Below are positions 9,876 through 21,898 of a DNA stretch of 64,000 nt, one piece after another. Where the stretch lies: assembly GCF_000247695.1 (NCBI RefSeq), contig NW_004624742.1:8859331-8923330 (forward strand), read 5' to 3'. A program made the translations under genes and the position numbers. Under the pieces are notes generated by a model. It worked only from the letters and a program-made list of their open reading frames with translations. It made no database searches and was not told the DNA's origin. Position 1 is the first letter of the stretch; each line of letters begins with the position of its first letter. Source of the stretch: Heterocephalus glaber (lineage: Eukaryota > Chordata > Mammalia > Rodentia > Bathyergidae).

Positions 9876-10532
9876 TTTTCAAAATTTTACCTTTGTACAT
9901 GCTATCATTTTCAGAAGATTGTGTAAGTCAAAAACACAAGGGCTGAGTCAGCTGTAGTGCCTGTAGCAGACAGCTTTAAGGGATGTCAGTTCAGTCGTAC
10001 CCTTCACTGAGAATTTCACATCTGCAGAATAGACCTCTGCTTAATTTAGTTCTTCCATTAAATTCTGATTATACCACTATAGACCACATGTAAGTTTAGA
10101 CAGTCAGAATCTCTTTACAAGAATTTGGAAACAGAACATTGGGATGCTGATTGATAAGTGGCCCTCAAGTGGGTAGGTATGGTATGGTTAGTATGGGTAT
10201 TATCTGGTGTGTGATGAAGATGCAGAAAAAGTTGCTGTTTGGAGAGATAAGAGAATTCCTTCCTAGTACTGGGAAGGTAACGGTTACCAAGGCATACCTG
10301 GTCCCTGTCTTCCTAGAACTTGTTTAGGGAAATGGATATAATGAAAAAGAACACATTACTTTGAACACAGATCAGGCCATCTTTTCCTTACTGGTTCACA
10401 TTTAACCTGCTTCACACTGGTAGGAAAAAGTAACCTTCCAAGGAGAGAGAATAGCATAGGTAAGTGGGACAGAACAATTTTGTAATTACAGAAAGGCTAA
10501 AGAGATTTGCTAATAAGAACTCTTAGACCACG

Positions 10533-10870
10533 TGTGTTAGTCAGGATAGGTTAAGTTATGCTAAGTAAGAAAAAATTTCAAAAGATTCTCAGCAGTCTAC
10601 AATAAAGTTTATCTCAGGTGCCCATGCCTGCTATCATTCTGTTACATGTCATCTTCAGTCTTGGCTCAGGCTAACAGAGCAACCTCTTTGTGGAACATTG
10701 CCATTGTCATAATGGAAAGAAAAGTGGTAAATCATACACAGATTCTAAAAGTGTGTTTCAAATTTCTTTCATTTCATCTATCAAACCTTTGCCATACCTG
10801 AGAGCAAACAAGGGCCAGGGCTGTATAATACCTCAACAGAGAGGAGCACCATAACCAAGGAGACTGAATG
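10533..10870. repeat. Old interspersed repeat, class not assigned
   Basis: The opening 'ttagtcaggataggttaagttatgct', the central 'ggctaacagagcaacctc' and 'aacattgccattgtcataatgg' resemble an old placental repeat I cannot name with confidence. No ORF. The flanking 9876-10532 and 10871-12489 show no recognised element; the two overlapping short ORFs at 11156-11387 have no recognisable product. Confidence 0.35.
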
Positions 10871-12489
10871 TGGGTAACTAGTAATCCATTCCATCCCACA
10901 TTGAGATTTAGGTATTTATCCTACAGTCAAGGAAACACTGCTGAATACATTTCCCATTTTAATAAGTCACTCTGGTTATAGTGAGGTAAACAAATTTAGA
11001 AAAAGGCAAGAGAGAATTTGAGAACAAAAATTAGGAGACCATCTCAGTTTTGCAAGCCAAAAAACCCCTCCAAAACAGTAGTACTTTAGGGTCATGGCAG
11101 TGAAAAATGGAGATAAGTCAATAGATTTTAATAGATAGGAGGATCTACTAATATGCTAAGAGAAACAGACATGAGAGAATATGTCTCCCCAGGCTGGTGA
11201 AAGACATGCAGGAGGCTTGGTTCCTGATGCCTTATTAGTTGTGGACTCCATTCTTCCAGAAAGTTCAGCTACTCTATTCCGTGTGTTTTTAAGTTCCCTG
11301 TATTTTCTTAATAAATCTCTCTTGTGGTCAGGGGTGAGGGGAAAGGGAAAGAGAAGAGAAGAGATTCTGATTCCCAAACTGCCCTAATTAGACCATCAAG
11401 CCAAGGTGATAACCATCAAAGAGTGACCACAGTTCTGCCTGTGTAAGACCAACAACACAGTTTAACTGATGCTGTCTTCTTTTCCAGAGCCTCCTTCTCC
11501 ATACAGTGTACTTATTGTTCCCAAAGAATCCTGCTACCATCAAATGTACAAATTATAAACAATAAGTATATATTAAACCTGGTATGAACTATTCCATAGC
11601 ACCTGGTTTTCAAATCTATTTAGGAACTTAAATCTCTTCTTTGTGGATTCATTATATATAGTTTGTTCACTTATGCTTTAAGGCACTGGAGAGGGCCTAT
11701 GTATCTTGTTTAGCCTGGTATATTATCTCTTAATGCAGTAGATAAGTGTGTGTGTTTCTGTATTTCTGAATATAATAAAGAAATTTAGAGAGTCAAGTAG
11801 GGACTCCCTGACCAGAAAATTAGGTAAGCTTGCCTTGAATACCCAGTTTTGTGGTATCCCAAATCAAGAACCTGTATTTCCTGCAATCTAGACTTTAGAA
11901 CTCTGACAGGTTAGGTATAAATGTTTGGTACTTCTTTTTCCTCCACATATAGTCTCCAAACACTCCCCTACCGGCTATCTTTCTTACTTATGTCTACAGT
12001 GATATGGAGCAAAAACTCAATGCATGACCAGTTACTCTCTGCTTGACCCACTGTCTTTAAGGATTTTATGAATTCATTAACTTTATAGTAAAGATGTAAG
12101 AACATCATGCAATAGGATGTGATACTTTTCACCCTAGTACTGAGCCCACCTCTCTCTTTCCACCTTTAGTAGATTAACAAGCAAATCCCTGCTACTTCTC
12201 GCTTTGATTATATTCAACTTCTTCTGATTCTCAGCTGCTATCCCAAATAAAATTATTTGGAAAGTTTTTCCAAATATCTAAAACAGTCTCCTGAAAGGGG
12301 CACCAGAAAATAAGATTTTCCTAGTTCAATACGTAATCACTAAGTGAATAGTGAATTTCTGACTTGTATATATTTGAAGTAAGAAAGTATTTTTAGCCAT
12401 GATTGAAAAATTAATCTTTTTATTCTAATCCTCTAAACTTTCTATTATTTTTATAGCTTTTTAATTTATTTTATAAATAACTTATTTTA

Positions 12490-12820
12490 TTGTGTCCTCA
12501 ATTTTGTACACTGAAATTGTTAAATGTGATTGTATTTGGAAGTAGAGGCCTTTGGGAGATAATTAGGCCATGGAGATGAAAATAGATTATGGATGAGGTT
12601 AGTATTTGTATAAAAGAAAATCCAGAGAGTGTGCTTGCTCTCTCCATCATATGAAGGTTCAATATGAAGTCAGCAGTCTGGAGCCTAAAAGAGGGCCCTC
12701 ACCAGCACTCAAAAATGCTGGCATCCTGATCTCAGACTTCTAGCCTTCAGAAGTGTGATAAATAAATGAATAAATTCCAGTACATGTTTTGTTATAGCAG
12801 TCTGAACTTACTTAGACTCT
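12490..12820 (+). mobile_element. MST-type MaLR LTR
   Basis: 'tgtgtcctcaattttgtac', 'gaggcctttgggagataattagg', 'ccctcaccagcactc', and the terminal 'ttgttatagcagtctgaac' followed by 'ttagact' are the ordered landmarks of an MST LTR. Diverged and solo. Confidence 0.7.
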
Positions 12821-12825
12821 AAGAA

Positions 12826-13130
12826 TCCCCTTATATTATTATCAAAGACCCCAAAAGAGCTTTTGATTATATGGGTTGTATCTTCTGTTGTTTACTGTAT
12901 TAGAAGTTAAAACACAAGAATTTACAAGTTCACATTTCACTAACCATCAGAATGATAACTTTATCTTGTGTTCACAGCCTCCGAAAAACTCTACCTTATA
13001 CCTAATGGGTAAATCAGAGAGGAAAAAGGCAAGTAATATCTTAAAGGTATTAAGTAGATTTGACATTGCAGATCTCCTGAAAAGGTCTCTCGTGGGTCCC
13101 TAAATGATACTTTGAGAACTGTTATTCTAA
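12826..13130. mobile_element. Old hAT-like DNA transposon
   Basis: The ends resemble hAT-Charlie terminal sequences (right end 'ctttgagaactgttattc'), with the body 'accccaaaagagcttttg', 'gtattagaagttaaaac' and 'agcctccgaaaaactct'. The 75-codon ORF at 12876 lies inside it and is incidental. Family unassigned. Confidence 0.5.
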
Positions 13131-13231
13131 CCTACAAGGCTGCTTCTGATGATTCTGGATCAGTAATATTTCTCTACCTGTGAATATGGGAATATGGTCT
13201 CTGTGGTTTCAAAGCTTAAGATTTACTACTA

Positions 13232-13297
13232 TCTTAGTCCATTTTCTGTTGCTATAATTAAATACCCAAGACTGGGTAATGTATAAAGAAGAGATAA
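13232..13297 (-). mobile_element. MST-type LTR, 3' end only
   Basis: 'ttagtccattttctgttgct' then 'aagactgggtaatgtataaag' is the reverse of the MST 3' terminus. It is interrupted by a B1 and then by the full-length L1. Its continuation beyond 24000 is not certain. Confidence 0.55.
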
Positions 13298-13327
13298 TTT
13301 TTTTTTAATCAGATAGGGTCTCACTGT
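13298..13327 (-). repeat. B1 SINE, left piece (split by L1)
   Basis: A T-run and 'agatagggtctcactgt' are the 3' part of a reversed B1. The remainder ('cactgtgtagcccagattgg', about 23915-24000) appears right after the L1 that starts here. The shared 'tcactgt' on both sides of the L1 is the likely target duplication. Confidence 0.6.
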
Positions 13328-14989
13328 TTTTTAAAGGTAAGGCCAGAGACCAAAATGGTAGAGTAGTGATCAGCAGGAAAATACACTTTCTCTGGGACTT
13401 GGAATTCAGACTCTGGTAAATAACAACTTCGTGAAGAGAAAAAAAAGAAGTACATCTCCAAGAATTGAGAGGGAACTGACAGAAAAATTAGAAGCTACAG
13501 AGAAGTTGGAGAAATGAGCACAGTGCAAAGAAAAGAATAAACCATTTTTGAAGTCTTACACTAGCTCCCAGGGAGGGGAACTTGTCTCCACAGACACAAG
13601 GTGAGTCCCTAGGATTGGGAAACAACAGAGCTGCCAACAGTGGTACCCCCCAAGAAAAGCCTATGGCTTGCAAAAAACAGTGTGGGGCATTACTCCAAAA
13701 ATTACTCCTGCACTGCAGGCAGCAGTTGGAGAAGGAAGCCAGTGCAGTGCCCATTATATTGCCAGAGTGTTTGACCACATGCCATTTTGGGAAGGGCCAG
13801 CAATAAGTAAATGCAGCAGGCTGCTTGAACCATTGCCCTGCTGCCCTCATCCAGCACAAATCAGAGGTCTGATTGCCTTCCCCATCTGCCATGTTGAGCA
13901 AAAATGTACTTTGGCTTGGACAGTTGCCACAATCTGGGGTGAATGGACAGAAGGGCCTCTGGAATAGGGGAGTGCCTCATGATCCCAAAGGCCATAAAGC
14001 TAGGGAGAGAAAACTGTGACTTGCTAGATTCCCAAACTGCAGATTCTGGAAAAAAAACATTCAAATACAAAAAGAAATTACTTCAGAATGATATTTTTTC
14101 ATCTTCATTGGTTTTTTAAAGATTTGGAATTTTTTCTTCTTTCCTTTTTCTTTTTTCATTTTAAACATGCTTATATTTTCTCTTTTGTTCTTGTTTATTA
14201 CCTTTATGTAATTTGATTAATTTCCTTTTACTCCTCAATAGGATTCTTTATATCACCTTTTCCTCCTCCATTTCATTTTCCATTACTTCATTTTTCAAAT
14301 TTTTCTTTTCATTTTCCCGTTTCCTACCCTCTCTACTAGTATAACCATTAAACTTTACAGATCTTTAGATATCTTGTTACTGTGATGGCTAGTGAAGGTA
14401 TAGTTATTGCATTTAGTAGATATGTACTGTATGTCAATATTTGGTTTGTCTTAGTGTTTATACAGTAACTATAAATCTCTTTTTTATGGCTAGGGCAGTA
14501 CATTATTGGTTCTTATATGTCAAGATCCAATTTGTCTTTGACACTATTATTTTTGATTCAGTTGCTCTTGCCAGGGTGGCACAATCATTGCTATTAATAA
14601 GTTTTGTCTGTATGCCAATATTTGGATTGCCTTTGTATCATTACAAAGGTCAATTCCAGGGAAACTGGGTGCTGGGCCTATCACACTGCAACTTCACCTC
14701 CCAAATTAATGGATGTGGTTGGATCTTGGGACAGAGGCAAAAGCCTATAGTTAGCCACAAACAGAGTGCATCATTGAAAAGCAGACACTAATTAAAGAGA
14801 TCTCTACACTAGCAATAAAGTCTTTCCACTATAATTGACCTGCAAATATCAGTGTACACACATGTATACAACCAAAGAAACATGAAAAGATGAGACAAAA
14901 TGCATCCCAAAACTCCCAACTTCCCCAAAGCTGATCACTGGGGCATTGAAGGAGAGGAAATCAAAAGCCAAAAGCAATACAACTAAATT

Positions 14990-16010
14990 ATTAAAAAAAG
15001 AAAAAGATAAAAGAGGAGACAGAAAAACATCAATGAAATGCTTGACAAGCTCAAAGATGATATAACTGAACAGATAATGAACTTACATAAGGAAGTAATC
15101 AGCTTACAGAAGACACTAATAAAAAGCTAGTAGAGCTAAACAAAATAATACAAAGCATGAATGACCAGTTTACCAAAGAATTAGAGTTTGTGAAACAGAA
15201 ATCTGAGGAATAAAAAATTCTATTAAAAGTATAGGCAGCAGAAGTGACCAATTTGAGGACAGAGTGTCAGAAATGGAAGATAGTGCTGACATAAGTGACC
15301 ATGTACTCAGAAATACTTTAAAAACAATAAGAGAACATGGAAAATGGATACAGCAGATTCTAGATGATGCAAAGAAGACTAACCTAAGATTATTGGTATT
15401 AGTGAAAATTCAGAAGACAGTATAAATAGCATAAAAAACCTATTTACAGAAATAACAGCAGAAAACTTCCTAAATCTGGGGAAAGAATTAAACATACACA
15501 TAAGAGAAGCATATAGAACCACAAATAGTCATAATCACAAAATAATTTCTCCATGACACATCATGAAGAAAATCCCAGAAGTCCAACAAGGAACAGATTA
15601 GAAAAAAGCAACCAATCACTTATAAAGGAAAACCCATTAGAATTATAGCAGACTTCTCAATGCAAATCTTAAAGGCCAGGATAGCTTGGAGTGAAATGTT
15701 TCAAGGCCTAAAAGAAAACAACTTCCATGAGACTGGTGTGTCCTGCAAAACTATCTTTCAAAATTGATGGTGAAATAAAGTGTTTTCTTTTTTTTTTTCT
15801 TTCTTTCTTTTTTCTTTATTTTTTTTGGTACCAGGTATCGAACTCAGGACCTTGCACTTGCAAGGCAGACAGCAGCACCACTGAGATAAATCCCTGGCCC
15901 CTGAAATAAAATGTTTTCATGACAAAGAGCACCTTAAGAAATTTATGACCATAAAATCAGCACTCCAAAATATTGTCAAGAATATCTCAGAAAGAGATGA
16001 TAAAGCTAAT
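14990..16010 (+). pseudogene. L1 ORF1 remnant (RNA-binding chaperone)
   Basis: This region encodes broken L1 ORF1: an A-rich coiled-coil part (about 15000-15290, 'tttgaggacagagtgtcag' marks the conserved RRM-proximal stretch) and a C-terminal domain (about 15630-15780, 'ttcaaggcctaaaagaaaac'). Internal stops are frequent, and a young SINE splits the C-terminal part at 15784-15901. In live L1s ORF1p trimerises and coats the L1 RNA. Confidence 0.65.
15784..15901 (-). repeat. Young tRNA-derived SINE inside L1 ORF1
   Basis: Reverse copy: a long T/C-rich tail (15784-15826), 'ggtaccaggtatcgaactcag', 'caccactgagataaatccc'. The flanking duplication is 'tgaaataaagtgttttc' / 'tgaaataaaatgttttc' (one mismatch). 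Confidence 0.9.
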
Positions 16011-16326
16011 AATGCCCAAAAGTTTATTAGAAAGACTACACCAGACAGGTTGAGTTAAATAGAAGGAGGAAAAGGAAAATCAGTAACAGGAAAATAATGC
16101 AATGATAGGGATGTCAGTAGCTTTTAGTACTAATTCTCTGTGAATGGTCTCAATTCCCCTAAACAAAAGACAAAGATTGGAGCAATGGATCAAGAAACAA
16201 AACCTAACAGCATGGTGTATAGAAGAAAAACAGTTGACCCAGAAAAAGATTCACAGACTAAAAATCAAAGGATAGAAAACAGTATTCCATGCAACAAGAA
16301 CCGAAAAATAAGCAGGAGTAGATATA

Positions 16327-16530
16327 CAGTGGTACCTCAGTTCAGGAATGCTTTTGTTTGAGAACAATTTGGTTTGCAAACAGAAGCATTTGGCAATTTT
16401 TTTTTTTGGTTTGTAAACTCTGCGTCAGGTAATGAACATGACCGTGGCAATCTTTCTCACATGAACACAAATGTGGCCATCTTTTCCAGAATTGTGAAAT
16501 GAATTAAGTTTGTGAACTGAGGTACCACTG
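16327..16530 (+). mobile_element. 204-bp inverted-repeat DNA element (MITE), copy 1
   Basis: The ends are a perfect 18-bp inverted repeat, 'cagtggtacctcagttca' at 16327-16344 and its complement at 16513-16530, flanked by a TA duplication (16325-16326, 16531-16532). This is the signature of a Tc1/mariner (possibly Tigger/pogo) non-autonomous element. It carries no ORF. A second copy in the same orientation relative to the window lies at 59000-59204. It sits in L1 ORF2, so it moved after that L1 inserted. Confidence 0.85.
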
Positions 16531-17752
16531 TACTACATCCAAACAAAGTGGACTTCAAGCCAAAACTGCTCAGAAGAGGCAAAAAAATGGAAAATGGTCA
16601 CTACATACTAGTAAAGGGGACAGTTCAACAGGAAGAGATAATTATAAACACATATGCACCAAACACTAGTGCATCCATTTTCATAAAACAGTAATTGACA
16701 TTAAGATTCAGTAAATAACACAATTATCATGGCGGACCTCAATACCACACTCTCACAAATAGATCAACTAGACAAAAAATCATCAAAAAAATATCAGAGT
16801 TGAACCAAACCTTGGAGCAAAAGGACTTAATAGATTATTACAGATTGTTCCACCCAACAACAGAATACACATCCTTAGCAGGACATGAAATTTTCTCCAA
16901 AATAGACTGCATGCTAGCACATAAAGCATGCTTAGGTAAATGCTAAAGATCCAAAGTTGTACAGTGCATGCTATCAGATTATGTGCAGTGAAAGTAGAAA
17001 TCAGTGGCAAAAGAAACCACAAAAATTATGCAAACAGATGGAAATTAAGTAATATTCTTTTGAATAATCAATAGGTCACAGAAGAAATCAAGGAAGAAAT
17101 TAGTTCCTAGAATCAAATGATAATACCACTACAACATACCAGAGCTTATGAGACAGAATGAAAGCAGTCCTAAGACGAAAGTTTATAGCTGTAAATGCCC
17201 ACATCAGAAAAATGCAGTGAGGCCAAAAAATAACCCAATGATACACCTCAGGGCCCAAACAAACAGGAACAATCCAAATCTGAAGCTTGTACTATGAAGG
17301 AAATTATAAACATCAGTGCAGAAATCAATGAAATGGAAACTACAAAAAGCAATACAAAGAATCAATAAATCCAAGAACTCCAAGAGCTGGTTCTTTGAAA
17401 GAATAAAGCCAGTCTTACAAAAGAAAAAAAAAAAAGGAGAAAAGAAAAAGACCAAATGAATACACTTAGGAATGAAAAAGGTAACATCACAATGGAAACT
17501 GCCAAATCTAGAGGATTATTTTGTAACTACTTTGAGAACCTGTACTCCAATAAATTGAAGAATGCCAAAGAAATTGATATATTCCTAGATAAACATGAAT
17601 TAACAAAGTTGGACAGGAAGATATAAAAACCCAGAATAATCCAATAGCAGGCAATGAGATTGAAGCAATAATTATTAAAAACTACCAACTAAGAAAATCC
17701 ATGGACTAAATGGATTCATTGCAGAATTCTACAATAACTTCAGAGAAGATCT

Positions 17753-18416
17753 ATTGTAGTAAGGGTTTGCAAGGGAATAGATTTAATACAGGATACATGA
17801 TTTGTAGGATTATTTCATAATATTTACCCCAAAAGTCACATGCAGAGGAGTGCAAGAGATCTGTCCACACACTAGAGACCTGAAGAATCCAGGCAAGGGT
17901 CTGGATCTCAGAGCAGTGTCTTACACAAGTCTAGCTGAAGGCCTAGAGCCCAAGGCATTGTTCGCTATGAGACTAGTCAGAAGCCTAAAGCCCATAGCAA
18001 TATCTCATGCAAACCCATATCGAGGATCTGCACCAGGAAGGCCCAAAGGCCAGTGGTGGAAGGTAGAAACCCTGCACTGGTTGGGTAAAGGATCTGTGCC
18101 ACTAGGCTGAATGAGCTCCCCTGGAGTCAGGAAGCAATTGATGCTCAAGACAAAGACCAGAGTTCCCCTGATGAGAACAGTAGTGAGAACCTGCTGACCA
18201 GTGACTGGGAAGACCTGAGCTCTGATAATGAGGACAACAGCCAAGTTCATGTCAGGTATGGTATGTCTCCCCAGGAAAATAAGCAGCATACCATCTTCCC
18301 CTCCAGTTCTCTTTTTATGCCATTGGCAACAATCCTCAGGTGGGTCTTCCATGCCCAGAACCACACTGACTCAGTTTAGCTGGCTGTTCCAAGTTGACCA
18401 TTAGTTAATCCACCCC
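17753..18416. mobile_element. Unclassified 664-bp insertion in L1 ORF2
   Basis: L1 ORF2 is interrupted between 'cttcagagaagatct' and 'aagatctgatgccaata'. The exact 7-bp repeat 'aagatct' (17746-17752, 18417-18423) brackets 664 bp that do not read as L1. The insert has two antiparallel ORFs (17850-18110 and 18005-18364) with no recognisable product, little A-tail, and no long inverted ends. By size it could be a solo LTR, though 7 bp is not a typical LTR duplication. Family unknown. Confidence 0.65.
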
Positions 18417-19743
18417 AAGATCTGATGCCAATACTCCTCAAATTCTTTAATGAAATTGAAAGTGAAGCAGTACTCCCAAAGTCATTCCTGGGAGCTAATG
18501 TTACCTTTATTCCAAAGCCAGAAGAGTATCCAACCAAAAATGGTAACTATAAGCCAGTCTCTTTAGTGAACATAGACACGAACATCATCAAGATACTGGC
18601 AAATAGAATGCAAGAAATTATCAAAAAGATCATTCATAATGAACAAGTAGGCCTCATCCTAGGGATACAGAGATTGTTGAACATATGCAAATCAATAAAT
18701 GTAAATCACCACAGAAACAGATAAAAATCACAGGATCATTTCAATAGACACAGAAAAGGCCTTTGGCAAAATCCAACATCCACTCATGATTAAAAACCCT
18801 GAAAAAATAGTATAGAAGGACTTTATCTCAATTTGATAAAAGCCATTTATGACAAAAACTACTGCCAATATTATATTAATTGGGAAAAACAACACTTTTT
18901 CTTTAAAATCAAGAAAAAGACAAGGATGTTCGCTATCACCACTTTATTCATTATAGTGCTTGAAACATTATTCAGAGCAATCAGGCAAGAGAAAGAAAAG
19001 GCATATGTTTAAGAAAGGAAGAAGTCAAATTATCATTGTTTGCAGAGAACATGATCCTCTACATAGAGACCCAAAAATTCCACTGAAGGACTCCAAAATT
19101 AATAACCAAATTCAGCAATGTAGCAAGATACAAAACCACTCAAAAATCAAGAGATTTTGTACACCAATAATGAACTCACTGAGAAATAAGTTAGAAAAAC
19201 AATATAGTACCATTCACAATAGCTTTGAGAAAAATTTAAACACAGGTATAAACCTATCAAAGGAAATAAAAGACCTCTACAATGAAAACTGCAAGACTCT
19301 GAAAAGGGAGATCAAAGAGGATATCAGAAAATGGAATGATATCCCCTTTTTCTGGATAGGCAGAACCAATGTTGTCAAAATGGCCATTCTTCCAAAACTG
19401 ACACTCAGGATTAATGCAATCCCAATCAGAATACCACAGCATTCCTCACAAAATCAGAAAATGCAACCCTGAAATTTACATGGAACCAGAAGAGACCCAG
19501 AATAGCAAAAGAAATCCTGGGCAACAAGAGCAAAGCAGGAGGCATCACCATTACAGAGTTCATGTTATATGACAAAGATACAGTGATAACAACGTTATGA
19601 TACTGGCAAAACAAAACAAAAAACACATGTGGATCAATGGAACAGAGCAGAGGACGCAGAAATGACTGCAGACACATTCAGCTATCTATTTGATATTTGA
19701 CAAAGGGGCCAAAAACATACAATAGAGGAAAGATAATGTCTTT

Positions 19744-20365
19744 TTTTTTTTGGTCTTTTATTGGTACATTTTAGGTTACAATTTGTTTACATTTATCATT
19801 GGGTGTTTGTACCTGTACATGATATATCTTGGTTACTATTTTTTTCCCCATTACCTATTTACATAGATTTCATTTCCACTTTTTTTTTCTTTTCTCATAG
19901 TTTTTCGTTTCCCTCTTTTCCTTTCCCCTTCCCCTCCCTTCACTCCTTCGTCTTTTGGACCTTTTTTTCTATTTCAAATTATCAATTATTCATTTTAATA
20001 ATTTTAACCCTTGTTTACACTATCAGTTTCTCACACTAGAGAAACTATTCAGTATTTACACGTGTGTCCTATTTATTTCACTTAAGGGTATGGCTTCAAT
20101 ATGCATCCATTTAGCTATAAATNNNNNNNNNNNNNNNNNNNNNNNNNNNNNNNNNNNNNNNNNNNNNNNNNNNNNNNNNNNNNNNNNNNNNNNNNNNNNN
20201 NNNNNNNNNNNNNNNNNNNNNNATAAAAAAAACACATTTTCTTTATCCAGTTTCCAGTTGATGGGCACTTGGGCTGCTTCCAAGCTTTAGCTATTACAAA
20301 CTGTGCCGCTGTGAACATGGGTGCACATATATCACTGTGGTATGATTCTTTTAATTCTTTTGGGA
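19744..20365 (-). mobile_element. 5'-truncated L1 3' end, reversed, in L1 ORF2
   Basis: T-run (the A-tail in reverse), pyrimidine-rich 3' UTR, then the reverse of the end of ORF2. The exact 15-bp target duplication 'aaagataatgtcttt' lies at 19729-19743 and 20366-20380. Closely similar in wording to 1-673, and it contains the assembly gap. Confidence 0.9.
20123..20222. other. Assembly gap (100 N)
   Basis: Exactly 100 N, a conventional placeholder. Aligning the flanks to the sister L1 end at 1-673 puts the left edge at position 266 and the right edge at 220 of that copy, so only about 45 bases appear to be missing. Confidence 0.95.
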
Positions 20366-21494
20366 AAAGATAATGTCTTTATCAAGAGTCCTGGGGAAAC
20401 TGGCTATCCACATACAGATTATTGAATCTAGACACATATCTCTCAACATATACCAAATAAAAATCAAAATAACTCATAGATCCGAGTGTTAAAACAATCT
20501 ACTGGAAGATAAAATAGGTAAAATTCGTGAAGACATAGGTGTTAGGCAAGGACTTTCTGAACAGAACCCCAGTTGCACAAGAATTGACAAATGGAATCAT
20601 AGCAAATTAAAAAGCTTCTGCACTCCAAAGAAAACAACCAACAGTGAAGAGAGAACCTGAAGTATAGGAAAAATGTTTTCTCAGAATGAGGGCTAATATC
20701 TAAAATATACAAAGAACTCAAAAAAATTACACCCTCCCAGAATAAAAAACCCAATTTAAAAATGGGCAACTGAAATGAATAAACACTCCTCAGAAGAAGA
20801 AGTACAAGTGGGCAATAAATACATGAAAAAATGTTCAATCTCTCTGGCCATTAGAGAAATGCAAATTAAAACAACACTGAGATTCCACCTTACTCCAGAA
20901 AGAATGGGTATCATCAAGAAATCAGATAATAACAAATGCTGGTGAGGCTGCAAGGAAAAAAGAATACTTCTACATTGGTGGGAATGTAAAGTAATTCAAC
21001 CACTATGCAAATCAGAATGGAGACTGGTCTAAAATATAAATAGCAATTCCATTTGGCTGAGCTCTTCCCCTTCTATGCATCTTTCTGGAAGAGTTAAAGA
21101 CATCATATTACAATAACATATGCATACCTAATTTTATAGCAGAACAACTCATAATACTTAAATCTTGGAAACAGCCTATATGTCCACCAACACATGAATG
21201 GATAAAGAAAATGTGGCATTTATACAATATGGAGTACTACTCTGTAATAAAGAAGGATAAACTTGAGTCATGTGTAGAAAAAATGGATGTCCCTTGAGAC
21301 CATAATGTTAAGTTAAAAAAATCAGGCTGAAATATCTCATGGTTTCTCTTATATGAGAAATTGAATGTATAAATAAAGAGCAAAATAAAAGATAGGTAAC
21401 AAGAAATAGGGAGATAGATCTTTTACAAAATGGAAAAGGACCTAGAAATGGAGGGAGAGGAAGGGAAAGGAGTGAAAAAAAAGAATTAAGATGT

Positions 21495-21898
21495 TGTTAT
21501 GGCTTGTGTCCATAGATGTCCCCCCCAAAGCCTGATGTGATCATAGATGGGAGTTTTTTCAGAGGTGGCTGGATCTAGAGTATGTGATTACTAAATTGGT
21601 TAAACTGATTACTAAACTGGTTGGTTTGGCACCTGCCCTAAACCCAGTATCCTAGATAAAATATAAAAGGGCCAGAAAGAGGCTGCTAAGGTCACTTGGA
21701 CTTGCTTCTTTGCTACTTTGTTGCTTTGCTACCTTCTGCCTGCCATGAGCTTTTTCTCCTCTGCAATGCCACCCTGTCTTGGAGCCAGACAATTATGGAC
21801 TGAAACCTTTACAAGCTGTGAGCCAAAATAAACCTTTCCTTCTTTAACTTTGGGTGTCAGATATTTTGTCTCAGTAATGAGAAAAGTAACAAAAGACA
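21495..21898 (+). repeat. 5' LTR of the MaLR
   Basis: 404 bp. It holds 'aaatataaaagggcc', a plausible TATA region, and 'ccaaaataaacctttcc' carrying an AATAAA signal. It carries an extra 'ctgattactaaactggttgg'-type repeat relative to the 3' LTR. Confidence 0.85.

Larger units (their letters stand above)
16100..21360 (+). pseudogene. L1 ORF2 remnant (endonuclease and reverse transcriptase)
   Basis: The frame is broken but the order is readable: endonuclease region (16100 to about 16950), linker, then reverse transcriptase with the '[14 protein letters not shown]'-like motif near 18740-18785 and the catalytic box at 19039-19050, which reads F-A-E-N here instead of the usual F-A-D-D. The C-terminal part runs to about 21360. 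An open stretch at 18425-18724 and one at 18960-19472 are pieces of RT. It is interrupted by a DNA element, an unclassified insertion and a reversed L1 fragment. Confidence 0.75.

Noticed and set aside
13488..14070. Overlapping 137-, 74-, 99- and 69-codon ORFs near the L1 start
   Set aside because: They lie in the L1 5' UTR and match in order the reversed L1 5' UTR at 56580-57157, with no conserved frame.
18425..19472. 99- and 170-codon plus-strand ORFs as host genes
   Set aside because: They are fragments of L1 ORF2 reverse transcriptase.
19955..20318. ORFs reading through the N-run (111, 75 and 67 codons)
   Set aside because: They are artefacts of translating N as X across an assembly gap inside an L1 fragment.
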